Part shown: positions 1 to 9,306 of the stretch, piece after piece | Position numbering within the stretch: position 1 is the first letter of the stretch | Layout of the letters: every line of letters begins with the position of its first letter | NCBI RefSeq assembly: GCF_004342445.1 | Contig: NZ_SLWW01000007.1 | Coordinates: forward strand, 175,160 to 239,159 | DNA from: Rhodovulum euryhalinum | GTDB lineage: Bacteria > Pseudomonadota > Alphaproteobacteria > Rhodobacterales > Rhodobacteraceae | DNA: 64,000 nucleotides | Reading direction: 5' to 3' | The notes under the pieces: generated by a model | What the model was told of the DNA's origin: nothing | Database searches by the model: none | Seen by the model: the letters and a program-made list of their open reading frames with translations, nothing else | Made by a program: the position numbers and the translations under genes

Positions 1-315
1 GGCAATCCGCCCGACCCCCGCACGATCCGCGCCGCGGCCATCCGCGGCTACGATCTGGGCGGCTTGCGCGCCCGGCAGGTTCACCGGCGGGACTTCTCGG
101 AGTTCGACTTGATCCTCGCCATGGACCGCGCCAACCTGGCCGAGCTTCGGCGGTTGCAGCCAGAGGGAAACGAGACGCCCCTGCGGCTGTTTCTCGACTA
201 TGCCGACAGCCCGCGCGACGAAGTACCTGATCCCTATTACGACGGCGGGTTCGACCTTGTGCTCGACCTTGTCGAGGATGCCGCGCGCGGCCTGATCCGG
301 GAACTGTCGCGCTAG
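1..315 (+). CDS. Low-molecular-weight protein tyrosine phosphatase, 5'-truncated by window edge
   Basis: The open frame runs in from the window edge (frame 1) and ends at the TAG at 313-315. The translated part begins GNPPDPRTIRAAAIRGYDLG and continues with RARQV, FDLILAMD and the PDPYYDGGF segment that carries the general-acid aspartate of the LMW-PTP family. The P-loop CxxxxxR active site lies upstream of the window, so catalysis cannot be checked. The length seen (104 codons) fits the C-terminal two thirds of a roughly 150-residue enzyme. These cytosolic enzymes remove phosphate from tyrosine residues and are sometimes tied to capsule control; the capsule genes here are 4 kb away, so no link is claimed. 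Confidence 0.85.
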   Translation, partial: GNPPDPRTIRAAAIRGYDLGGLRARQVHRRDFSEFDLILAMDRANLAELRRLQPEGNETPLRLFLDYADSPRDEVPDPYYDGGFDLVLDLVEDAARGLIRELSR

Positions 316-328
316 GTGCCGCGCCGGG

Positions 329-634
329 TCAGCTGCAGAACGCCTCGGCCGTGGCGCCGAACCGGCGGTAGCGTTCCCAGAACGCCGCGTCCCGGCGCCG
401 GTCCGACTGGCGTACCTCCTGCGCCTCGTGCGGGTCGCGGAAGAAGCGCGCCGCCTGCTTCTGGTCGCCCCGGGTCAGCGTCAGGTCGGCCGCGTTCTGG
501 ATGCACCCGCACAGCCCCCGCGACGCCCCCGGCCGGTCCGATCGCAGGCAGGCCGACTCGATCGGCCCCGCATGCGCCTCGATCACGGGAACGGAAAACA
601 CGGCCAGCGCGGCCGCGAACGCGAATGTCTTCAT
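329..634 (-). CDS. Small secreted protein of unknown function
   Basis: A 101-residue protein with a clear Sec signal peptide (MKTFAFAAALAVFSVPVIEA, predicted cut near AHA-G) followed by a charged domain of about 80 residues. The mature part has four cysteines (CLR, CGC and a C-terminal FCS), so disulfides in the periplasm are plausible. It contains RGDQKQAARFFRDP and ends AEAFCS. Short proteins of this shape are common in Rhodobacteraceae and are often left hypothetical. It is convergent with the phosphatase gene, only 13 bp apart. No function can be assigned from sequence. Confidence 0.75.
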   Translation of the reverse strand: MKTFAFAAALAVFSVPVIEAHAGPIESACLRSDRPGASRGLCGCIQNAADLTLTRGDQKQAARFFRDPHEAQEVRQSDRRRDAAFWERYRRFGATAEAFCS

Positions 635-780
635 CTGTCTGCCTCGAAACGTTGCCCCATGGCCGGCCCCCAGGATCTGGCGCCCTGCCGCCGGGCCGAA
701 CTGCCTAGCAGTATGCCGGAAAATCCCGGAAAATCAATACGCCTGACGCGACCGGTCCGGGTCGCATCAGGCGGGCCCCC

Positions 781-1428
781 TCAGGTGGTCCTGACCACCA
801 GCAGCGTGATCGCCGCAAAGAACAGCATCGTGGCCACCAGCACGAACACATGCCAGATCGTGTTGTGATAGGGCAGCCGGTCCCACAGGTAGAACACCAT
901 CCCCACCGTATACAGAACGCCGCCTGCCACGATCAGCGCCAGCACCACGGGCGGCAGTTGGGAGAACAGGCTCCAGCCCGCGATCGCGCCGGCCCAGCCC
1001 ATCGCCGTGTAAAGCGCCAGGTTGACCGACCGGAACCGATAGGGCGCCAGCACGCGCAGCCCGGTGCCCGCCATCGCCGCGGCCCAGAGCCCGGCCACCA
1101 GCCCCGCCCCGTGCCCCCCCGAGAGCAGCGAGAACGGCGTGTAGGTGCCCGCGATCTTCCAGTAGATCGCCGAATGGTCCAACCGGCGCAGGATCGGCGT
1201 CCAGTCCGGGTGCTGCACCATGTGATAGAGCGCCGAGAACCCGATCATCGCGAACAGCGCCGCGCCGTAGACCGTGATCCCCAGGATCGCCGCGCTGTCG
1301 CCGCGAAACGTGACCGCCAGCACGATCAGTACGGGCACGCCCACCGCGACGGCGGCCAGCCCGGTCAGATGGACCACCGCATCCGACAGCCGTTCGGCAC
1401 GGGAATAGGGCGGATAGCGTTCACTCAT
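781..1428 (-). CDS. Hemolysin III family (PAQR/YqfA-type) integral membrane protein
   Basis: A 215-residue protein that is almost entirely hydrophobic, with seven likely membrane spans. It shows the PAQR/HlyIII signatures: SALYHMVQHP after an early span, RRLDHSAIYWKIAGTYTPF in the middle, and a C-terminal YHNTIWHVFV with the last conserved histidines, which in this family bind a metal at the membrane face. The N-terminus (MSERYPPYSRAERLSD) is cytoplasmic-looking. The start at 1428 has a GGGGGTGA purine run upstream. Bacterial members are linked to membrane lipid homeostasis; the haemolysin name is historical and no toxin role is implied. Confidence 0.9.
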   Translation of the reverse strand: MSERYPPYSRAERLSDAVVHLTGLAAVAVGVPVLIVLAVTFRGDSAAILGITVYGAALFAMIGFSALYHMVQHPDWTPILRRLDHSAIYWKIAGTYTPFSLLSGGHGAGLVAGLWAAAMAGTGLRVLAPYRFRSVNLALYTAMGWAGAIAGWSLFSQLPPVVLALIVAGGVLYTVGMVFYLWDRLPYHNTIWHVFVLVATMLFFAAITLLVVRTT

Positions 1429-2014
1429 GACTCACCCCCAAGAAACAATATTACCCAAGTAATGCCCTGAGCGTAACATGCTTGCGCGACTGCGTCAAAG
1501 GCGCGCAGTCTGTCAGATTGTATATGGGATTGCTGCGGCGGGGTTTCAGCCCCCCGACCCATTCCTGACCCGTGCGCCAAGCCCGGGCGCGGTCATCTGC
1601 GCGAGACTGGCAGGGAGCAGAACGCTCAAAGCCAGGCTTTGGCCGCCTCGATCACGCGTGTGATCTTGTCGGGAGCGGGACAAGCTAGCCGCCGAGGGGT
1701 GAAATACTCCATTTGATCGTAGTATCGACGGCAAGGTCCGCCTTCGCCGGGATGCCGCCCGGAGCCACTACCCCATTGTTTGCTTGTCCTTCCATCCGGC
1801 CACTTCGGTCTTCTTCCGGGAACTGCAATGTTCAGTGTTCACTAACAGCTGTTCAAGGTCGAACCGCGCCCGGATGTCCCCGATCACCCGCGCGAGATGC
1901 TTGGCCCATCTCGGCTGACCCCATATCTAGGGGGCCAAAAGGCCACTACCCAAATCCTTGAGGCTCCCCTATAGTCACTGTGGATAAGTGTTCGGCACCA
2001 CCGAGGGAGAGGCC
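1429..2014. other. Gene-free stretch before nrdR with possible coding debris
   Basis: About 590 bp with no convincing intact gene. On the minus strand two short overlapping frames look coding-like but are broken: one runs from an ATG at 1795 to a stop at 1685 (36 residues, MEGQANNGVVAPGGIPAKAD...), and a second, shifted frame reads RRYYDQMEYFTPRRLACPAP and ends at a TGA near 1629. Different frames carrying plausible protein text suggest a decayed gene or mobile-element remnant, but no family is recognised. The promoter of nrdR should lie in the last 100 bp; no clear -35/-10 pair is visible. Confidence 0.3.
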
Positions 2015-2482
2015 ATGCGCTGCCCGTTCTGCGGAAATATCGATACCCAGGTAAAGGATTCGCGGCCCGCCGAGGATCACGTCGCGATCCGGCGCCGCCG
2101 CTTCTGCCCGGCCTGTGGCGGGCGGTTCACCACCTATGAAAGGGTGCAGTTGCGCGACCTGGTGGTGATCAAGTCGAACGGGCGGCGCGAGGATTTCGAC
2201 CGCGACAAGCTGGAACGCTCGATCCGCATCGCGTTGCAGAAACGCCCGGTCGATCCCGAGCGGATGGACCAGATGGTGTCGGGCATCGTGCGGCGGTTGG
2301 AAAGCATGGGCGAGACCGACATCCCCTCCAAGACGATCGGCGAGATCGTGATGGAGGCGCTGGCCCGGATCGACACCGTGGCCTATGTGCGTTTCGCCAG
2401 CGTCTACAAGAACTTCCAGGCGGCGGATGATTTCGACAAGTTCGTGAGCGAACTTCGCCCCGGCGCCGCGGCCGAGGAGTGA
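2015..2482 (+). CDS. nrdR: Transcriptional repressor NrdR
   Basis: A 155-residue protein with the N-terminal zinc ribbon (Cys3, Cys6, Cys31, Cys34; MRCPFCGN and [13 protein letters not shown]) followed by an ATP-cone domain ([20 protein letters not shown]). NrdR senses ATP/dATP and represses ribonucleotide reductase operons. The start at 2015 is chosen over an upstream ATG at 1988 because the family always begins MRCP or MHCP, and GGGAGAGG sits just upstream. It is translationally coupled to ribD (the reading frames overlap by 4 bp). The nrdR-ribD pairing is widely conserved in proteobacteria. Confidence 0.97.
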   Translation: MRCPFCGNIDTQVKDSRPAEDHVAIRRRRFCPACGGRFTTYERVQLRDLVVIKSNGRREDFDRDKLERSIRIALQKRPVDPERMDQMVSGIVRRLESMGETDIPSKTIGEIVMEALARIDTVAYVRFASVYKNFQAADDFDKFVSELRPGAAAEE

Positions 2483-3579
2483 GCGCAGGGGACGACGCCC
2501 GCTTCATGGCCCTCGCGCTGTCGCTTGGCGCGCGGGGTCTGGGGCGGGTCTGGCCGAACCCCGCGGTGGGCTGCGTGATCGTCCAGGCGGGCCGGATCGT
2601 CGGGCGGGGCTGGACCGCGCCGGGCGGGCGGCCGCATGCCGAGCCGCAGGCGCTGGCCCAGGCGGGGGAGGCGGGACGCGGCGCGACCGCCTATGTCAGC
2701 CTTGAGCCCTGTTCCCATCACGGCATCACGCCCCCCTGCGCCGAGGCGCTGGCCGCTGCGGGTGTCGCCCGCGTCGTCACGGCGCTGGAGGATCCCGATC
2801 CGCGGGTGGCGGGGCGCGGCCACGCGATGCTGCGCGCCGCCGGTATCGAGGTCACGACCGGCGTTCTGGCCGAGTCGGCGTGGCGTGCCCACCGGGGGTT
2901 CCTGTTGAACCGTACCAAGGGACGGCCCGCGGTGACGCTGAAGCTGGCGAGTTCCTTCGATGGCCGGATCGCCACGGCCACGGGCGAGAGCCGGTGGATC
3001 ACCGGTCCCGAGGCCCGGCACATCGTCCACGCGATGCGGGCCCGCCACGACGCCGTGATGGTCGGCGGCGGCACGGCCCGCGCCGACGATCCGGACCTGA
3101 CCGTCCGGGGCATGGGCGCGACGCACCAACCCGTGCGCGTGGTCTGTTCGCGCCGGCTTGACCTGCCGCGCGATGGCCGCCTCGCCGTGACGGCGCGCGC
3201 GGTGCCGGTCTGGCTGTGCCACGGGCCGGACGCCGATCCCGGCCGCCGCGCCGCGTGGAACGGGCTTGGCGCGCGGACGATCGAGGTGGCGGTTGGCCCG
3301 GGTGGACAGCTCGATCCGGGTTCGATCCTGCAGGCGCTGGGCGCGGCGGGGCTGACCAGGGTCTTCTGCGAGGGGGGCGGCAGTCTTGCTGCCTCGCTCC
3401 TGTCGGCGGGGCTGGTGGATGAGCTTGTCGGCTTCACCGCCGGGCTGGCGCTGGGGGCCGAGGGACGGCCCGCGTTGGGCGTTCTCGGCCTGGACCGGCT
3501 GGCAGAGGCGCCGCGTTTCCGCCTGATCGAGACCGGTGCGGTGGGCAACGACGTCCTGCACCGCTGGGAAAGGGCCTGA
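2479..3579 (+). CDS. ribD: Bifunctional riboflavin biosynthesis deaminase/reductase RibD
   Basis: A 366-residue, two-domain cytosolic enzyme. Residues 1-145 are the zinc pyrimidine deaminase (His53-Ala-Glu55 and Cys78/Cys87 in [12 protein letters not shown]), and residues from about 150 are the NADPH-dependent reductase ([37 protein letters not shown]). It converts the GTP-derived pyrimidine to 5-amino-6-ribitylamino-uracil phosphate. The GTG start at 2479 overlaps the nrdR stop as GTGA. The rest of the riboflavin genes resume at 9307, about 5.7 kb away, after an aquaporin gene and leftward capsule genes. Confidence 0.96.
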   Translation: MSAGDDARFMALALSLGARGLGRVWPNPAVGCVIVQAGRIVGRGWTAPGGRPHAEPQALAQAGEAGRGATAYVSLEPCSHHGITPPCAEALAAAGVARVVTALEDPDPRVAGRGHAMLRAAGIEVTTGVLAESAWRAHRGFLLNRTKGRPAVTLKLASSFDGRIATATGESRWITGPEARHIVHAMRARHDAVMVGGGTARADDPDLTVRGMGATHQPVRVVCSRRLDLPRDGRLAVTARAVPVWLCHGPDADPGRRAAWNGLGARTIEVAVGPGGQLDPGSILQALGAAGLTRVFCEGGGSLAASLLSAGLVDELVGFTAGLALGAEGRPALGVLGLDRLAEAPRFRLIETGAVGNDVLHRWERA

Positions 3580-3821
3580 GCGGCGTCACCCATTTTGGGT
3601 CGGGCGTGGCAAGATTCCCGTGGCCTTTGCATCAAACCGAGGCGATATCTTCTCTTGTTTCGATAGCCGGATGGCGGAATGGCCCGCGGGAATTTCCCCG
3701 CCAGGACTACCACGGCGCGATCGGGGCGAATGTGCAGGTATTGGTTAAGGAGCCGCCCTTGGGCGGCAGTGTTCATCCGGTTCAAGACAACCCGTTTCAA
3801 CAACGCTCCAAAGGGTGCGAC

Positions 3822-4529
3822 ATGATCAAGAAACTCTCGGCCGAATTCTTCGGCACGTTCTGGCTCGTCTTCGGGGGCTGCGGCAGTGCGGTGCTGGCGG
3901 CCGGTTTCCCGGAACTCGGGATCGGCTTTGTCGGCGTCTCGATCGCCTTCGGCCTGACCGTGCTGACCATGGCCTATGCCGTCGGCCACATCTCGGGCGG
4001 CCATTTCAATCCGGCGGTTTCGCTTGGCCTCGCGTTTGGCGGCCGCTTCGGCTGGGGCGAGCTGTTGCCCTATTGGGCGGCGCAGGTGATCGGCGGTTTC
4101 GCGGCGGCGCTGATCCTGTTTCTCATCGCGTCGGGCGTGGTCCCGGTCGAGGGTGCCCCGGCGTGGAGCCCGGGCGGTTTCGCCTCGAACGGCTATGGCG
4201 ATCTGTCGCCCGGCGGCTATGGCATGCTCGCGGCGCTTCTGGTCGAGATCGTGCTGACCGCGGCCTTCCTCATCATCATCCTTGGGTCCACCTCGGCCCG
4301 CGCCCCGGCCGGGTTCGCACCGATCGCGATCGGGCTTGGGCTGACGCTGATCCACCTTGTCTCGATCCCTGTCACCAACACCTCGGTCAACCCGGCGCGA
4401 TCGACGGCGGTGGCGGTCTTTGCCGAGACCGGCGCGGTGGGCCAGCTCTGGCTGTTCTGGGTCGCGCCGCTGATCGGGGCTGCCATCGGTGCGCTGATCT
4501 GGAAGGCCCTCCTGTCCGACGAGGGCTGA
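3822..4529 (+). CDS. aqpZ: Aquaporin Z family water channel
   Basis: A 235-residue inner-membrane protein with six hydrophobic spans and two half-helix pore loops carrying the NPA signatures: GGHFNPAVS (residues 63-65) and SVNPARS (190-193, the arginine belonging to the ar/R filter). It matches AqpZ in length and in its [16 protein letters not shown] opening, so a water channel rather than a glycerol facilitator is likely. The start at 3822 fits the family; the open frame extends upstream to 3606 but that part has no homology-like content. It stands alone, with a 240-bp upstream gap that should hold its promoter. Confidence 0.95.
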   Translation: MIKKLSAEFFGTFWLVFGGCGSAVLAAGFPELGIGFVGVSIAFGLTVLTMAYAVGHISGGHFNPAVSLGLAFGGRFGWGELLPYWAAQVIGGFAAALILFLIASGVVPVEGAPAWSPGGFASNGYGDLSPGGYGMLAALLVEIVLTAAFLIIILGSTSARAPAGFAPIAIGLGLTLIHLVSIPVTNTSVNPARSTAVAVFAETGAVGQLWLFWVAPLIGAAIGALIWKALLSDEG

Positions 4530-4542
4530 GCGGTCAAATCCG

Positions 4543-4570
4543 GCCCCCGGCCCGGCACCGGGCCGGGGGC
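4543..4570. terminator. Strong hairpin between convergent aqpZ and kpsC
   Basis: A perfect 13-bp stem (GCCCCCGGCCCGG at 4543-4555 paired with 4558-4570) with a 2-base minimal loop lies between the two convergent stops and touches the kpsC stop codon. There is no T-run on either side, so it may act as an RNA end-stabiliser or a bidirectional terminator of the T-less kind common in high-GC genomes. Confidence 0.5.
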
Positions 4571-6615
4571 TACCGCCAGAGCCAGGCGTAGGCGGCAAGC
4601 GCCCCCTGCATACGAGACAACATCCTCAGCCCGGGGCCGGGGCGGGGCAGCCGGCCCATGGCCAGCCGTTCGGCCACCACCTCGGCCGGGCAGGGGCGGC
4701 CGGTCAGCGGGTCGCGGTAGCGCGGATAGTCGATCAGGACCGCGTGGGCGAGCGCAACGATGTCCGGCTGCGCCGCGCGGCGGGCGGGCACCGGTCCCAG
4801 ATCGCGGGTCAGTCCCCAACCGGCGTAGAACGGCACGCCGAGGCAGGTCACCGGCAATCCCCGGATCAGCGCCTCGAACCCAAGCCCCGAGGACAGCGTC
4901 CAGACCTCGTCCACGGCGGCCAGCAGGTCGGCCACGCCCGCCGTGCCGAGGACAAGATCGGCATCGGCCCGCGCAGCGCCGTCGTCCAGCGCGCCGGGAC
5001 GCAGGCCTGCCTCGACATCGGGATGCGGCTTGTAAAGGATCACCGCGTCCGGGTTCTCGGCGCGCGTGCGCTCCAGAAGTTCGGAGTTGGTGCGCGCCCC
5101 TGGGCAGCCGAGGCGCACCGAGGCATCGTCCTCGACCTGTCCAGCCACCAGGATGCGGCGCCCGGGCGGCAGGGCGGGCAGGGATGCCCCGCCGAGGTTG
5201 TATTTCGTGACACCGCTGCGGGTCAGTGTCGCGATCAGCCGCTCGGACCGGGCCCGCGCCACCGGGTCGAGGGTGCAGGCGGCCGCCACCAGCCGTTCCA
5301 GCCGGCTTTCGCGCGTCGGGTCGTAATGGATGCCGAGATCGTCCAGCACCAGCGACAGGGGCGGCACCAGCGCCGCGCCGAGACCCCGCGAGCGCAGGAA
5401 CCCGTCTTCGACCCGCACCGTGCCCGGGCGTGCGTCCGTGGCCTGCGTCGCCCAGACCATTGGCCTGCGTCCCGCAGCCTTGGCCCGCTTTTCTGCCGAT
5501 GTCGCATCGGGGGCGAAACGCACCGCGCGGACCCCGCCGAAAAAGCGTTGCACCGTGCCGCGCTTCCACGCCCGCATGCCGCCCGCGACCCAGCCCCGCC
5601 GGTCCTCGCGCCAGGCCCGCGTCTCGGCCTCCAGCGCGGCGAGCGCGTCCTCGAAGTCGCACAGCCGGTCGCGGAAGGGGTCGTACCAGGTTGGCGCGAG
5701 GATGAGCGCGGCGGCGGCGAGTTGCGCGCGGGTCAGCCGTCGTTCGCGGCGGGCGACGGGGCGCTCGTCCTCCGTCAGCCCCCATCCCGCATAGAAGGGC
5801 TGGCCGAAGACGCGGGGGCGATGGCCCGCAAGGATCGCCTCGAACCCCATCTGCGACGAGACGGTATAGACCGCGACCGCACCCTCCAGCAATGCCCATG
5901 GCGACACCAGATCGGCCAGGAAACGGACGCGGCCTCCCGCCTGATCGGGGGTGAAATGGCCCGGGCGCAGCGCCGCCGCCGTCTCGGGATGGGTCTTGAC
6001 GATGACCGGCGTGCCAGGGTTCTCGATCTGCGCCACTGCCAGCATCTCGCGGAAGGTGGCGGCATCCGCCCCGCTGGCCGTCACCGAGGCGTCGCCAAGC
6101 GTCTGGTCGATCACCAGCGCATAGCCCGGCTCTGGCACCGGCAGGTCCGGGTCGACCCCGGTGTATTTCGTCAGGTGGCCCATCCGCAGCCGCCCGATTG
6201 CCGCCCGAGCCCGGGTCAGCAAGGCCGTGTCGTCAAGCGGATGCGTGGCAAGCATGTGTTCGAGATCGGACGGTGCCGCGGAATCGAAATGCACGCCGCG
6301 CCGGTCCAGCAGTAGCCCGAGGGGGGCGCCTGCCCCCTGCGCCCGTCCGGGCAGGACCGAACGCAGGAACGCATCCTCCACCCTGAGAAGACCCGCTCCC
6401 CGCGCCGCGGCCACGCGCAAGCCCCGCCCGGCGGTCGGCCGCGCGCCCCAGACCGCCACGAGATCCTCCGGCCCCGGCAGGCCCAGATGGATGCTGTAGC
6501 CCGCCAGCGCAAGAATCCGCCGGATCCGGGTCTGCGTCAGGAATCCGCTGTTGTAGATGAAAAGCCGCCGGGAGGTTTCCCCCCCGGCGGCGGTTCCGTG
6601 CCTTTCCGGGGCCAT
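4570..6615 (-). CDS. kpsC: Capsular polysaccharide beta-Kdo transferase, KpsC type
   Basis: A 681-residue protein built from two similar halves, each with the capsule-synthesis fold. Each repeats the same blocks: a LRVEDAFLRS / VRVEDGFLRSRGLG motif, KYTGVDPDLP / KYNLGGASLP, VIVKTHPE / VILYKPHPD, and FYAGWGLTEDE / FYAGWGLTRDL. This duplicated architecture is that of KpsC, which builds the short poly-beta-Kdo linker joining capsule polysaccharide to its lipid anchor in ABC-transporter-dependent pathways. The start at 6615 is 8 bp past the stop of the upstream export gene; an upstream ATG (6705) would overlap that gene and adds no family-like sequence. Last gene of the leftward capsule block. 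Confidence 0.9.
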   Translation of the reverse strand: MAPERHGTAAGGETSRRLFIYNSGFLTQTRIRRILALAGYSIHLGLPGPEDLVAVWGARPTAGRGLRVAAARGAGLLRVEDAFLRSVLPGRAQGAGAPLGLLLDRRGVHFDSAAPSDLEHMLATHPLDDTALLTRARAAIGRLRMGHLTKYTGVDPDLPVPEPGYALVIDQTLGDASVTASGADAATFREMLAVAQIENPGTPVIVKTHPETAAALRPGHFTPDQAGGRVRFLADLVSPWALLEGAVAVYTVSSQMGFEAILAGHRPRVFGQPFYAGWGLTEDERPVARRERRLTRAQLAAAALILAPTWYDPFRDRLCDFEDALAALEAETRAWREDRRGWVAGGMRAWKRGTVQRFFGGVRAVRFAPDATSAEKRAKAAGRRPMVWATQATDARPGTVRVEDGFLRSRGLGAALVPPLSLVLDDLGIHYDPTRESRLERLVAAACTLDPVARARSERLIATLTRSGVTKYNLGGASLPALPPGRRILVAGQVEDDASVRLGCPGARTNSELLERTRAENPDAVILYKPHPDVEAGLRPGALDDGAARADADLVLGTAGVADLLAAVDEVWTLSSGLGFEALIRGLPVTCLGVPFYAGWGLTRDLGPVPARRAAQPDIVALAHAVLIDYPRYRDPLTGRPCPAEVVAERLAMGRLPRPGPGLRMLSRMQGALAAYAWLWR

Positions 6616-6623
6616 CGTCCGGG

Positions 6624-7763
6624 TCAGTTGTTGCCGTCCGCGACGTTGGCCAGCGAGTTGGCGGTGCCCGCCGTGCCGGTGATCGCGCTGAGCGTCTTCT
6701 GCCACTGCACGAAGGGCGCCTCGGTCACGTAGACCGTATCCCCGTCGCGGATCGCGAAATCGCGGGCAAGGAACATGCCGTTCGGTTCGGTCAGGTCAAG
6801 CACGTAGACCATGCGCTGCGCGCCAAGCAGATCGTCGCGGCCCATCACCGAACGGGCGACTTCCTCGGATTCATTGCGCATCACGAAGACGCCCTTGGGG
6901 TCCGCGAGGTTGCTGCTCAGTCCGCCCACCTGGGCGATCGCCTCGATCGCCGACAGGCTTTGCGTCTCGAAGGGCATCCGTCGCTGCGCCCCCATCGCGC
7001 CAAGTGCGGTGAAGGCCCTTGTGTCGCGTTCCACGAGAATTCGGTCGCCATTCCTCAGCGCGATGTCGATCTCGGGGTGGTCGTAAAGATCCTGGAACCA
7101 GACCTCGCCCCTCTGGTGACCGCGCAGCAGCGTGATGCGTGCGACCTCGGGGGGAATCGCGATGCCGCCCGCGGTCGCAAGCATGCCCGTCAGCGTCCGG
7201 TTCGGGCGTTGGATCGGATAGACGCCCTGGCCCGCGACGCCGCCGACGACCGAAACCGTCGACCCGTCGCCGGCAAGCCGCCGCACGATCACCTGCGGAT
7301 CCGGGGTCTGCGCGTCGAGCTTTTCGGTGATGATCTGGCGCAGCCGCTCGGGGGTGTTGCCCGCGGCGCGAATCCGGCCCGCATAGGGGATGAAGATGAA
7401 ACCCGCGTCGTCGACCTGCACCTCGCTCAGCGCCGAGGCGTTGCCGCCGGCCTGTGCCAGAAGGCCGTCATCGACGTTCTCGTAGATCGTCAGCCCAAGG
7501 ACATCGCCGGGCTGGATGATGTCCGCGGTGACCAGCCCCGCACCGCGGAAATCGGACGGAAAGCCGATCGCGGGAACGACCGATGTCGCCCTTGTCACCC
7601 GGTCGTTCACCTTCACCACAAAGGCGTCGCCCTGTTTCTGGACCGAGCCCTGGAAGATCTCTCGCTTGTTGGGGCCGGAGCGCGGCAGGCCGCAGGCGCT
7701 CACGGTCGCCACGAGGGCAAGGAGGGCCAAGGCCCTCGCCCCTCGGGAATGCATGATATTCAC
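6624..7763 (-). CDS. Outer-membrane polysaccharide export lipoprotein (Wza/KpsD family)
   Basis: A 379-residue protein with a lipoprotein signal (ALALLALVATVSACG, lipobox VSAC). The poly-export domain follows (DVLGLTIYENVDDGL, GFIFIPYAGRIRAAGNTPERL) and then SLBB-type repeats (VSVVGGVAGQGVYP, QSLSAIEAIAQVGG). It should form the outer-membrane channel or periplasmic connector for capsule export. The GTG at 7763 is chosen because AAGGA lies upstream; an ATG three codons later is the alternative. It sits between kpsS and kpsC. The C-terminus ends in a polar AGTANSLANVADGNN tail without a clear transmembrane helix. Confidence 0.88.
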   Translation of the reverse strand: MNIMHSRGARALALLALVATVSACGLPRSGPNKREIFQGSVQKQGDAFVVKVNDRVTRATSVVPAIGFPSDFRGAGLVTADIIQPGDVLGLTIYENVDDGLLAQAGGNASALSEVQVDDAGFIFIPYAGRIRAAGNTPERLRQIITEKLDAQTPDPQVIVRRLAGDGSTVSVVGGVAGQGVYPIQRPNRTLTGMLATAGGIAIPPEVARITLLRGHQRGEVWFQDLYDHPEIDIALRNGDRILVERDTRAFTALGAMGAQRRMPFETQSLSAIEAIAQVGGLSSNLADPKGVFVMRNESEEVARSVMGRDDLLGAQRMVYVLDLTEPNGMFLARDFAIRDGDTVYVTEAPFVQWQKTLSAITGTAGTANSLANVADGNN

Positions 7764-7810
7764 TGCTCGGCGTCCTTGTTCTTGCTTGAAACTGCCTCAG
7801 GTTCGTCTCG

Positions 7811-7827
7811 GACGGCTTGGAGCCGTC
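7811..7827. other. Small hairpin in the kpsS - export gene gap
   Basis: GACGGCT-TGG-AGCCGTC forms a perfect 7-bp stem in the 128-bp gap between kpsS and the export lipoprotein gene. No T-run follows on either strand. It may be a processing or attenuation site, or chance. Confidence 0.25.
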
Positions 7828-7891
7828 TCGATATTTTGCCGTTGAGCGTAGCGAGTCGCAGTTCGTCTGGCCAGCCTCGCGCATGCGCGTC

Positions 7892-9193
7892 CTAAACGGC
7901 GAGGCGCAGGTGTTGCGCTGCCGCCGCGGCCGGGAGTGGTGTGATCTCGTAAGGGGCGGCCGGGGCCAACATCATGTCCACCACCTGCCGCATCAGCTGA
8001 TCGCGCCCGCGTCGCGAATAGAATCCCCCAGGAACCTGGCTGGTTTCCAGCAGGAACCGGCGAAAAATGCGGTAGGCCGCCGGATCCGGGCGGTGGGGCG
8101 AGGCGAAGAATTCGGGCAGCGGCTGGTCCGATACAAGCTCGGGCTTGCCATAGACCGCCCGCCCGAAGGCCCTGAGCGGCACCCCCCGCCACAGCGCCTG
8201 CTGGCCCGCGGTGGAATTGACCGTGACCGCCGTTCTCGCCCCGTCGAGCAGAGGCGCAAGCTTGCCCCCCGGAACGTAGTGGACACGTGCGGCCAGACCC
8301 TGCGCCCTGGCAAGGCGGCGGATCGTCCGGGGCAGGGGGCTGCGCCCGTCTTCGAGAGGGTGCGCCTTGAAGACGAGGTGGTGATGGGCGGGTGCGCCGG
8401 CGGCGAAACCTTCGATGCAGAGAGCGAGGAATTCCTCTTGCGTGGCGAAGGGGCCATGGTGGCGCAGGCTTGCATCATGGGCAAGTTGCAGCAGCACCAG
8501 GTGATAGGGAAATCCGCCCCGGCGGATCGCCCGCGTCGCCGCGAACCGGGCCGCGGCATGGGCAGGCAACAGCGCGAGACGGCGAAGGTAAAGCGCGAAC
8601 TCGGCCCGCACGGGCAGCCCGCGATGCGGCTGGAAATGGCGGAACCGCCGCGAGGGTGCCATCACGAGCCCATGGTAGAGCGCGCCGTAGAAGATGTGTT
8701 CGCGCATGTCGCCCCAATGGGCGGGCGCCTCGGCGGCGGGCGGCCCCTCGCCGCGCAACCGGGCCGCGATTTCGGGAATCGACAGATCCATCAGCCGCGA
8801 ATGGCCATTCGCACCGTCGCGTTCATAGGTCACCCAGTAGGGGCGCAGATAGCCCTCTTCGAAGATGTGGACCCGGATGCCCCGGTCGCGGGCGGCGGCA
8901 ATGGCCTGGGCATGCAGCGGCCGGGTGTCGCCGTAAAGTACGATATCGGTGATCGCGAGGCGGTCGAGCAGCCCGGCGCAGGTGCCCGGCCAGTCGCCGG
9001 GCGGGCAGGTGACGGGGACAAAGTGCGCGCCGTCCGGCCAGAACGCCCGGTCGCCCCGGTTGAACCCGGCGCGCCAGACCTGGGCGCCCGCCGCCCGAAG
9101 GCCGCGGCCCAGCCGGTCGAAGAACGGCCCGTGCGGCCCCTGGAGCAGGAGAAACCGCCTGTCGCTGCCAAAGCGTGTCGCCATGGCGCGCAT
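7892..9193 (-). CDS. kpsS: Capsule polysaccharide export/modification protein, KpsS type
   Basis: A 433-residue cytosolic protein opening with the KpsS signature RRFLLLQGPHGPFFDRLGR, then FNRGDRAFWP, IVLYGDTRPLHAQAI, HIFEEGYLRPYWVTYER and a late VVNSTAGQQAL-like block (VNSTAGQQALWRGVP). KpsS adds the first Kdo residue to the phosphatidylglycerol acceptor and works with KpsC. It is the first gene of the leftward block kpsS-export-kpsC. Two ATGs (9193 and 9184) fit the start and neither has a strong ribosome site; the longer is given. The ABC transporter genes kpsM/kpsT/kpsE are not in the window. Confidence 0.88.
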   Translation of the reverse strand: MRAMATRFGSDRRFLLLQGPHGPFFDRLGRGLRAAGAQVWRAGFNRGDRAFWPDGAHFVPVTCPPGDWPGTCAGLLDRLAITDIVLYGDTRPLHAQAIAAARDRGIRVHIFEEGYLRPYWVTYERDGANGHSRLMDLSIPEIAARLRGEGPPAAEAPAHWGDMREHIFYGALYHGLVMAPSRRFRHFQPHRGLPVRAEFALYLRRLALLPAHAAARFAATRAIRRGGFPYHLVLLQLAHDASLRHHGPFATQEEFLALCIEGFAAGAPAHHHLVFKAHPLEDGRSPLPRTIRRLARAQGLAARVHYVPGGKLAPLLDGARTAVTVNSTAGQQALWRGVPLRAFGRAVYGKPELVSDQPLPEFFASPHRPDPAAYRIFRRFLLETSQVPGGFYSRRGRDQLMRQVVDMMLAPAAPYEITPLPAAAAAQHLRLAV

Positions 9194-9306
9194 TGGGCCA
9201 TTTTTAAGGCAGCGGCGAAAGCGGAAAACCGCTGCGTGGTCCCCGCGCTTGCCCTGCGTCCGACCAGCCGCTAGGTCAGGCGCGGAATTGCAGAGGAGCC
9301 CTGCGC

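Noticed and set aside
1931..1990. NrdR-box autoregulation site before nrdR
   Set aside because: CATATCTAG and CTATAG stretches are present but do not form the paired 16-bp boxes with correct spacing.
4744..6315. Long plus-strand open frame over kpsC
   Set aside because: It is an antisense shadow of kpsC; the minus-strand protein has clear duplicated family motifs.
9194..9306. FMN riboswitch before ribE
   Set aside because: The 113-bp gap lacks the conserved FMN-element boxes and is too short for the full aptamer.
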